The position numbers and the translations under genes are program-made. A DNA stretch of 64,000 bases from Trebonia sp963767685. Lineage in GTDB: Bacteria > Actinomycetota > Actinomycetes > Streptosporangiales > Streptosporangiaceae. Below are positions 58,262-64,000 of this stretch, one piece after another (position 1 is the stretch's first letter; each line of letters opens with the position of its first letter). The stretch spans positions 1,054,001 to 1,118,000 of the forward strand of contig CAVYEZ010000018.1 of the NCBI GenBank assembly GCA_963767685.1. The letters are read 5' to 3'. Below the pieces are notes generated by a model. The model saw nothing but the letters and a program-made list of their open reading frames with translations, was not told the DNA's origin and searched no databases.

Positions 58262-58630
58262 ATGACCGCCACTGTCAGTCTGAGCTTCGCAGCTCTGAGC
58301 ATCGACTGCGCCGACCCGGCCGTCCTGGCGGACTTCTGGGGGAAGGCCCTGGGCCGCCCGGTCAGCCCGGGTGCGGTCCCAGGGGACATGGCAGTCGAAG
58401 CCACCGATCCGGAGGGCGGCCCCCGGCTGATCCTCCACCCGGTCCCCGAGCCCGGGACGGTTAAAAACAGGCTCCGTCCCATCCTGCTCACCGACCACCA
58501 CGACGAGGAGACCGGCCGGCTGACCGGCCTGGGCGCCAAGCGGGTCAACGAGATCACGCTCCCGCCGGTCCGCTTGACCACGTTCGCCGACCCCGAGGGC
58601 AACGAGTTCGACCTGGTGACCTGGCAGTGA
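58262..58630 (+). CDS. VOC/glyoxalase-like protein
   Basis: 122 residues from ATG 58262 (GGAAGGAAGCAATC upstream). SFAALSIDCADPAVLADFWG, LTTFADPEGNEFDLVTW is the glyoxalase_6-type pattern. May bind or modify a small electrophile. Overlaps the next gene (GTGA). Confidence 0.88.
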   Translation: MTATVSLSFAALSIDCADPAVLADFWGKALGRPVSPGAVPGDMAVEATDPEGGPRLILHPVPEPGTVKNRLRPILLTDHHDEETGRLTGLGAKRVNEITLPPVRLTTFADPEGNEFDLVTWQ

Positions 58631-59631
58631 ACCAGCAGGCGACCACCAGGCGGGCGATGCTACGCGCCGGCGCGGCGGCCGGGACGGCCGCCGCGCTCGG
58701 CGCCGCCGGCCTCTTCGCGGCGAGCACGGCGAGCGCGGCCACCACGGCGCACACCGGCACGGCAAGGCTTCCTTATCCGCCCGATGCCACGGACACCTCT
58801 CACTGCACCTCCGAGGCCGCCGAGATCTTCCGCGGCTTCTTCACCGCCAAAAGCGAGCACGACATCGCCACGCTCATGTCCTATTTCTCCACGGCAAACG
58901 CCACTTACATCGACGCCTGCCTGGGCATCCCCTTGTACGGCTGGCAGGCGATCAACAGCGAGTTCGCCAATTTCGCGGGCTTGCCTGCCAGTGCGATCTC
59001 CTATCCGCTGACCATCGTCGGCAACGCGCGCAGCGCCGCGATCGAGTTCGTGGACGCCCCCGCGTTCTTCGGCCAGGAGCTGCGCACCCTCGGCTCGGTC
59101 ACCTTCGACAGCAACCAGAAGATCATCCGCTGGGTTGACTACTGGGACGGCCGCAGCTCCCTCTTCCCGAACACCATCGCCAGCACCTACCCCGCCGACT
59201 TCAAGGATTCTGAGCAGAACGCGGATCCCGCCGTCGTCCGGGCCGCCCGGGCGCTCCAGGCCGCGTTCGCGGCTGGCGACGCCGCCGCGGCCGTCGCGCT
59301 GATGTCCGTCGACGTGGTCCACGAGGACATGGCCGCGCACACCCGCGTCCGCGGCCAGATCCAGGCCCAGCGCTATTACACGCGGGCGCTCCGGCAGCTC
59401 CCGTACGGGCCGGGCGCCGCGCTGGTTCACGTCGAGGGCAGCTCCCTGGGCGGCGGTTACGAGTGGTCGGCGTCCCCGGTCGCCGCCCCGATGCGCCGCG
59501 GTCACACCTGTATCGAGCTCGATAAAGCCGGCGACATCAGCCGCGTGATCGCCATCTACGACTCCAGCCTGCTGAGCTACAGCGCTTACCAGTCCCTGGC
59601 CGGCCTCGCCGCGGAAGCGCCGCTGTCCTGA
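58627..59631 (+). CDS. Tat-exported NTF2-like (SnoaL-type) protein, two domains
   Basis: 334 residues. Twin-arginine signal TTRRAMLRAGAAAGTAAALG, then two NTF2-like domains (EIFRGFFTAKSEHDIATLMS, KIIRWVDYWDGRSS; ALQAAFAAGDAAAAVALMS, YEWSASPVAAP). Cone-shaped folds that bind small molecules; enzymic role unclear. Coupled to the VOC gene. Confidence 0.82.
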   Translation: MNQQATTRRAMLRAGAAAGTAAALGAAGLFAASTASAATTAHTGTARLPYPPDATDTSHCTSEAAEIFRGFFTAKSEHDIATLMSYFSTANATYIDACLGIPLYGWQAINSEFANFAGLPASAISYPLTIVGNARSAAIEFVDAPAFFGQELRTLGSVTFDSNQKIIRWVDYWDGRSSLFPNTIASTYPADFKDSEQNADPAVVRAARALQAAFAAGDAAAAVALMSVDVVHEDMAAHTRVRGQIQAQRYYTRALRQLPYGPGAALVHVEGSSLGGGYEWSASPVAAPMRRGHTCIELDKAGDISRVIAIYDSSLLSYSAYQSLAGLAAEAPLS

Positions 59632-59680
59632 GGACGGCAGCAACTTCCAGTCAAAGTGAAAACAACGAGAGGACCTGAAC

Positions 59681-60673
59681 ATGCCCACCGAGACGCAGCT
59701 GATGGAAGCCGTCGTCATGCAGGCCAGCGGGCCGCCGGAGAAGTCGCTGGCCTACCGTTCCGAGCCGGTGCCGGAGCCGGGCCCGGGGGAGGTGCTCGTC
59801 GAGGTGCACGCGGCGGCGGTGAACCCGCTCGACGTCGCCAACGTCGCGGGCTACCTCGGCACGCCGCTGCCGATGATCCCGGGCGTCGACTTTGCCGGCG
59901 TCGTCGTCTCCGACGGCGACCACGCCGGCCAGGAGGTGTGGGGCAGCGGGCCGGCGCTGGGAATGGCGCTGGGAACGAGGCGACCAGGCACGCACGCACG
60001 CTTCGTCGCCCTCCCCGGGACGTGGCTGTCACGCAAGCCCGAGCGCCTGACGATGACCGAGGCCGGCGCTGTCGGCCGGGCCTACCTGGCGGCCTGGGAG
60101 ACGGTAATCAACGTCATGGGGATCACGCCGGGCGAAACGATCTTGATCACCGGCGGAGCGGGCATGGTCGGACAGGCCGCCACCGCGATCGCCCGGTGGC
60201 GGGGCGCGGAGCCGATCGTCGCCGACCGCCGCAGGCCCGACGGCGTCGAGCACTTCATCGACACCAGCAGGGCTGACATGCGCGAGGCGGTGCTCGACCT
60301 CACCGAAGGGCGCGGTGCCGACCTGGTGCTGGACACCAAGGGCGGCGCGCTGTTCGAGCCAGCCCTTCGCAGCCTGCGGTTCGGCGGCCGGATGGCCGGG
60401 ATCTTCAGCGCCCCCGAGCCGCTGCCCGGCTTCACCCCGGCCGAGATCTACAACCGGCAGCTGCACGTCACGGGGCTCGCCAGCGTGTTCATGGACGGCA
60501 CCGACGCCGCCCGTGTCTTCGACCAGCTCCGCCCGCTGTTCGACCGCGGCTTCCTTGTCCCCCCGGCCGTGAAGACGTGGCCACTCGAGAACAGCGCCGA
60601 GGCGTACCAGGCGGTGCTAGACGGGTCGGCCGGAATCAAGCAGGTTCTGCTGCCCGCCGGCGGCGCGGCGTAG
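59681..60673 (+). CDS. Zinc-free MDR oxidoreductase
   Basis: 330 residues. GroES-like part (PEPGPGEVLVEVHAAAVNPL, MIPGVDFAGVVVSDGDHAGQ) and Rossmann part (ILITGGAGMVGQAATAIARW). NADPH-quinone-reductase-like. Last gene of the MarR-controlled cluster. Confidence 0.9.
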   Translation: MPTETQLMEAVVMQASGPPEKSLAYRSEPVPEPGPGEVLVEVHAAAVNPLDVANVAGYLGTPLPMIPGVDFAGVVVSDGDHAGQEVWGSGPALGMALGTRRPGTHARFVALPGTWLSRKPERLTMTEAGAVGRAYLAAWETVINVMGITPGETILITGGAGMVGQAATAIARWRGAEPIVADRRRPDGVEHFIDTSRADMREAVLDLTEGRGADLVLDTKGGALFEPALRSLRFGGRMAGIFSAPEPLPGFTPAEIYNRQLHVTGLASVFMDGTDAARVFDQLRPLFDRGFLVPPAVKTWPLENSAEAYQAVLDGSAGIKQVLLPAGGAA

Positions 60674-61142
60674 GGAGGTTCACGACGGTGGCGGCGCGCC
60701 GCGATGATTGAGGGTCGTTTGCGGCGAACTGCGCCGTGCCTTGTTTCAGCACATCGAGGACGAGTGTCTTGGGATGACGCCGCGGGCCGCAGATATGCCC
60801 CCATGGGGTATTCGCTGGGGATTGGGTGTCCTTAGTGCCCGCCAGCGGGCACTAAGGACACCCAGTCGCGTTTCCGTGCCCGCCGTCGGCGGCGGTTTGG
60901 TGCGGCAAAAGATGATATGTCCGGCTTGATACTGTAAGGAAGCGGCTCGTGCCCGCGAGCCGCCTAGCGGCTGCCGGGCCGGCCGCGTAGGGACCAGGAG
61001 CGTCCGGCCGCGGGAGAACTCCACCCCGGACCGACTGCCAGCCCGCCTGAAGACCGCGGGCGCGAAAACCCGCTAAACCGGCTAAACCCGCTAAACCCCA
61101 TGATGACCCGCGAAAACTCGCGACAACCCACGCAAGCGGTCG
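60674..61142. other. Intergenic stretch with hairpin and short tandem repeats
   Basis: 469 bp between convergent genes. Apart from the hairpin at 60823-60864 it contains three GCTAAACC units at about 61072-61098. No gene. Confidence 0.6.
60823..60864. terminator. Perfect 20-bp-stem hairpin
   Basis: TGGGTGTCCTTAGTGCCCGC pairs with its full complement around a 2-nt centre. Lies between convergent genes, so it may end transcription from both sides. Much longer than a usual terminator. Confidence 0.6.
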
Positions 61143-62094
61143 CTAGCCGGTCGGCAGCTGGTAGTGCCGGACGCCCTTCTTGCCGTCGATCTCAAGCAGC
61201 GCGCCGCACAGCATCCCGTCGCCGTACTCGCTGCCCGGGTTGATCGCCAGGGTGGGGCCGAGCCGGATCGCGCCGCGTGACTCGTGGATGTGCCCGTGCA
61301 GCCCGAGCATCGGCTGGTGCTTGGCGATCAGCCGGCGGACGCCCTCCGAGCCGACCGACTGCATCACCACGGCGCCGCCCTTGACGATCGGCTTGAGCGA
61401 GCCGTCGAGCGCCGGGGCCTTGTCGATGGCCGTGCGGGCCGGCGGCACGTGCAGGTTGAAGATCGCCCGCTCCGGCCGGCTGCACCTGGGCGGCCAGCTT
61501 GTCGATGCGCCGCTCAAGCTCGTCGTCGTCCAGTTCGCGCGGCGTGTGCCACGGCGTGGGGTTCGAGTAGCCGTAGGAGACCATCGTGATGCCCTCGCCG
61601 AGGTCGACGAGCCGGTCCTCGGTCTCGGTCAGCACGTTGGCGTCGCGCAGCATCCCGTACAGCTCGGGCGGGTCGTCGTTGCCCTCCATCGCGTAGAGCC
61701 GGATCCCGGTCCCGGCCAGCCGCTCGGTTGCCAGGTCGAGCCACCGGACGAGGGTGGACCGCATCAGCCCGAGGAAAACCTCGTTCACCGCCTCGGGGTT
61801 GTCCCAGACCGCCTCGAGCTCGTCCTCGGTGGTCCGGTACGGGTAGAAGCCCATGTCCCGGATGCGCGTCTCCGTCGCGGCGAGCTCGTCCGCGTCAAGC
61901 ACCAGGTCCCCGGAGAACTGCCGGACGCGGTGCCCGCCGCCCGCGGCGGCCACCACCGGCACCACGGCCTTCCCGGTGATGTCCCCGCCCAAGATCAGCA
62001 CGTCAGCGTTGTAGAACCGGCCCGCGTTCAGGAACTTGCGCCAGCACACCTCCGACCCGTGGATGTCGGTCGCGTAATAGACCCGCATGCTCAA
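61143..62094 (-). pseudogene. Metallophosphoesterase with one frameshift
   Basis: First frame, from ATG 62094 (or 62088), has YYATDIHGSEVCWRKFLNAG, VLILGGDITGK, AMEGNDDPPEL; second frame has AIFNLHVPPARTAIDKAP, MLGLHGHIHESRGAI, TLAINPGSEYGDG. Joined they make a calcineurin-like phosphoesterase of about 316 residues with all metal-ligand motifs. One extra base near 61476-61480 breaks it. The start overlaps the previous stop by 4 nt. Confidence 0.8.
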
Positions 62095-62897
62095 CGGACA
62101 ACCTCCTCAGGCGTTTCGTACCAGCGCTTCCTGCGGCCCACCTTCGCGCGCAGCTGCCAGCGGGTCGACTTCGGCGCGGCGGCCAGCGCGTCGGCGATCG
62201 CCGCGATCCGCGCCGCGATCCGCGCCCGGTCGGCCTCGGACACCGCCAGCGAGCCGAGCAGCTCCGCGCCCGCCGCCAGGTTGTCGGTCACCGTCGTGTA
62301 CAGCCCCCAGTCGGCGGCACAGCGCGCGATCAGGGGGTCGAGGTTCAGCAGGCCAGGGCCGTCCGCCGACGCCGGCTCGTGATCCCACAGCAGCATCGCC
62401 GTGTCGGACAGGTCCTTGGCGTTCACCTCGGCGATCTGCAGCTTCGTGAGCAGCAGCTCCGCGGCGGCGAGCGTCTCCGGCTCGGCCTCGAGCCGGGTCC
62501 CGAGGTCGAGCGTGTGGGACATCTCGAACGTGTCGAGGAAGATGTCTACCTGCCACCCGCCGGGACCGTGGTACAGCAGCCGCCGGGCGCCGTGGGTGGC
62601 GTTGAACACCCGCTCCGGCTCGAAGCCCTCTTCTTCCAGGACGGTGCGCAGCTTGCGTGACTGCTTCCGGTGCGCCACCAGGTCGATGTCGGGGTAGCTC
62701 CGGCCGAGGGCGGCCCGCGCGGCGGGCGAGGCCCGCAGCCAGATCGCGACGCCGCCGATCAGCCGGACCGGGATCGAGTGCGCCCCGGCGGCCGCCACGA
62801 CCGAGCGGCCGGCCGCCACCATGTCCGGTTCTGTACTGCGCGGCGCCCGGTTCTCCCCACCGGGAAAACCGGGCGCCGTGGTGCCGTCAAACGTCAT
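62091..62897 (-). CDS. Nucleotidyltransferase-like protein
   Basis: 268 residues from ATG 62897. PVRLIGGVAIWLRASPAARA, SYPDIDLVAHRKQSRKL carries the G-G and D-x-D marks of the Pol-beta-type nucleotidyltransferase fold; helical C-terminus. Start overlaps the permease stop (ATGA) and its end overlaps the phosphoesterase start, so the three genes form one operon. Function unknown. Confidence 0.75.
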   Translation of the reverse strand: MTFDGTTAPGFPGGENRAPRSTEPDMVAAGRSVVAAAGAHSIPVRLIGGVAIWLRASPAARAALGRSYPDIDLVAHRKQSRKLRTVLEEEGFEPERVFNATHGARRLLYHGPGGWQVDIFLDTFEMSHTLDLGTRLEAEPETLAAAELLLTKLQIAEVNAKDLSDTAMLLWDHEPASADGPGLLNLDPLIARCAADWGLYTTVTDNLAAGAELLGSLAVSEADRARIAARIAAIADALAAAPKSTRWQLRAKVGRRKRWYETPEEVVR

Positions 62898-64000
62898 TCC
62901 GGTGGGATCTCCGTGAAGGCCTGGCCGAGCTGCATGCCCTGCGCACGGCGGACCAGCCGCACGCCGATGTAGTAGACGATGCCGATCAGCGGGGCGGTGA
63001 ACGCCTCGACCATCGGCTTGAACCCGAACGATCCGCCGAATCCGGTGTGGAACGCGACGTAAATCACGAATCCCCATGATATCGCGGAAATCGCAGCCGC
63101 GATCGTGATGACGGGGACGCCCGCCACCTTGGCGCGCGCCCATCCGGGTGCCTGCGCGTGCAGCTGCGGCCGCCGCCACGGGGTGACCGCGGCCGCGATG
63201 GACGAGATGATGAACGCCACGCCCATGACCGCGATGATGTTCAGCAGGTAGTTGCCGAGGCCCTGGTAGATGTTGAGGTAGTTGAGCAGCTCGACGATGC
63301 ACCCCACGGTGATGGTGGCGATCACCGGCGTGTGGAACCGGTCCGAGACCTGGGTCAGCTTCTCCGGCGCGAGCCGGTCGAACGACCAGGCGAACATGTT
63401 CCTGGTGCCCATCATGAACCCGGTCGGCGTCCACCAGAGGATCGCGATTAGGAAGGTGAACGCGATGAAGATGAGCAGCCACTGCGGCCCGGGCAGGAAG
63501 TGGACCAGCGAGGGCAGGTACGGCAGGAACGGCTGCTTCCAGCCGGACGCGCCGCCGCCGAGGCCGTCGTACACGACCGACCCGAAGAACTGGAAGCCGT
63601 AGTACTTGTAGATCAGCGCGGCGCCGACGCAGTACCCGATCGCCGCGATCAGCAGCGCGCCGAGGATCGACGTGGTGGCGGTCCTGCGCACGTTGCGGAT
63701 CTCGCCGGCGAAGTACCCGGTCCACTGGAAGCCGGTGTAGACCTGGAACGAGTAGATCATGCCGAACAGGGTGGCGCCCCAGCCGATCGCGCCGGCCGCG
63801 CTGAAGCCGCCGTGCCCCGCGGCCGCGATCACGCCCGCGACGGTGGTGCCCGAGTGCGCGTTGAACGAGCTGGTGAAGTGCCCGCGGCTGCCGACGGCCA
63901 GGTCGATCAGCCAGGCGAGCATGCCGACCCACACGATCGCGAAGGTGACCAGCATGTACTTCGCGACCACGCGCACGCCGAGGATCATGACGCCGGTGAA
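62894..64000 (-). CDS. APC-family amino acid permease (partial)
   Basis: At least 368 residues, open past the window end, so the N-terminus is missing. Eight or more membrane helices visible, for example MLVTFAIVWVGMLAWLIDLA, TSILGALLIAAIGYCVGAAL, WLLIFIAFTFLIAILWWTP, and NMFAWSFDRLAPEKLTQVSD, a typical APC loop. Imports amino acids or amines by family. Confidence 0.85.
   Translation of the reverse strand, partial: FTGVMILGVRVVAKYMLVTFAIVWVGMLAWLIDLAVGSRGHFTSSFNAHSGTTVAGVIAAAGHGGFSAAGAIGWGATLFGMIYSFQVYTGFQWTGYFAGEIRNVRRTATTSILGALLIAAIGYCVGAALIYKYYGFQFFGSVVYDGLGGGASGWKQPFLPYLPSLVHFLPGPQWLLIFIAFTFLIAILWWTPTGFMMGTRNMFAWSFDRLAPEKLTQVSDRFHTPVIATITVGCIVELLNYLNIYQGLGNYLLNIIAVMGVAFIISSIAAAVTPWRRPQLHAQAPGWARAKVAGVPVITIAAAISAISWGFVIYVAFHTGFGGSFGFKPMVEAFTAPLIGIVYYIGVRLVRRAQGMQLGQAFTEIPPE

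Noticed and set aside
1..64000. CRISPR array, rRNA genes or complete insertion sequences
   Set aside because: No regularly spaced repeats, no rRNA-like sequence and no transposase with terminal inverted repeats were seen.

Overview
The window is high-GC DNA from an actinomycete. Scr1/DUF5753-type XRE and DUF574 methyltransferase pairs, KorSA-type GntR regulators, a pSAM2-like integrative element, WhiB and Sua5/YrdC-like genes, and frequent GTG/TTG starts all point to a filamentous Actinomycetota lineage (Streptomycetales/Streptosporangiales-like). No marker allows a genus call. The number of truncated, frameshifted and chimeric genes is high, so either the region is decaying or the assembly carries indel errors.

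0-9.6 kb looks like a hypoxia/dormancy islet: the end of a sensor histidine kinase, an acetyl-CoA hydrolase/CoA-transferase, an FMN-binding PPOX protein, a universal stress protein followed by a CBS-BON protein, a lone di-heme cytochrome b and an Acg-type nitroreductase. Palindromes of the form GGGAC-N4-GTCCC, similar to the mycobacterial DosR/DevR box, lie upstream of three of these units. A 54-bp direct repeat (3596-3649 and 6298-6351) brackets a 2.65-kb insert. The insert carries a HEPN-type protein with an intact R-x4-H motif, a 62-residue partner gene and a decayed small gene.

9.6-37 kb is accessory metabolism and regulation. It holds MBL hydrolase/LysR, a pentapeptide protein, an oxidoreductase/TetR pair with duplicated operators, phage scraps (HNH), a methyltransferase, SDR genes, an alpha/beta-hydrolase/SMP-30/CMD cluster, a LuxR-type ATPase regulator facing a Tat-exported hydrolase, a Sua5-like gene, a deoxyribose operon (deoC and two aldehyde dehydrogenases, one frameshifted), an Scr1/DUF574 pair, and small membrane proteins. 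Several intergenic stretches hold pieces of unrelated genes joined end to end.

37-47 kb is a variable region: GNAT relic, methyltransferase, DUF4352 protein, N-truncated HipA kinase, TriTu-like immunity protein overlapping a HEAT-like protein, a lower-GC membrane-protein locus, and a signalling cassette (HTH protein, HAD phosphatase, CxxC protein, HATPase, GntR-XRE fusion). 47.2-53.5 kb is an actinomycete integrative and conjugative element (AICE): GntR/KorSA, two small genes, FtsK-like TraSA, zinc-ribbon protein, RepSA with an in-frame amber codon, Xis and a tyrosine integrase that ends 7 bp from the 3' end of tRNA-Arg(UCU). I could not find the far attachment site.

53.8-64 kb holds an NTPase-TPR protein, a toxin-antitoxin-like pair flanked by imperfect repeats, a MarR/VOC/NTF2-like/oxidoreductase cluster with three operator copies, a large perfect hairpin, a frameshifted metallophosphoesterase, a nucleotidyltransferase-like gene and an APC permease that runs off the end.
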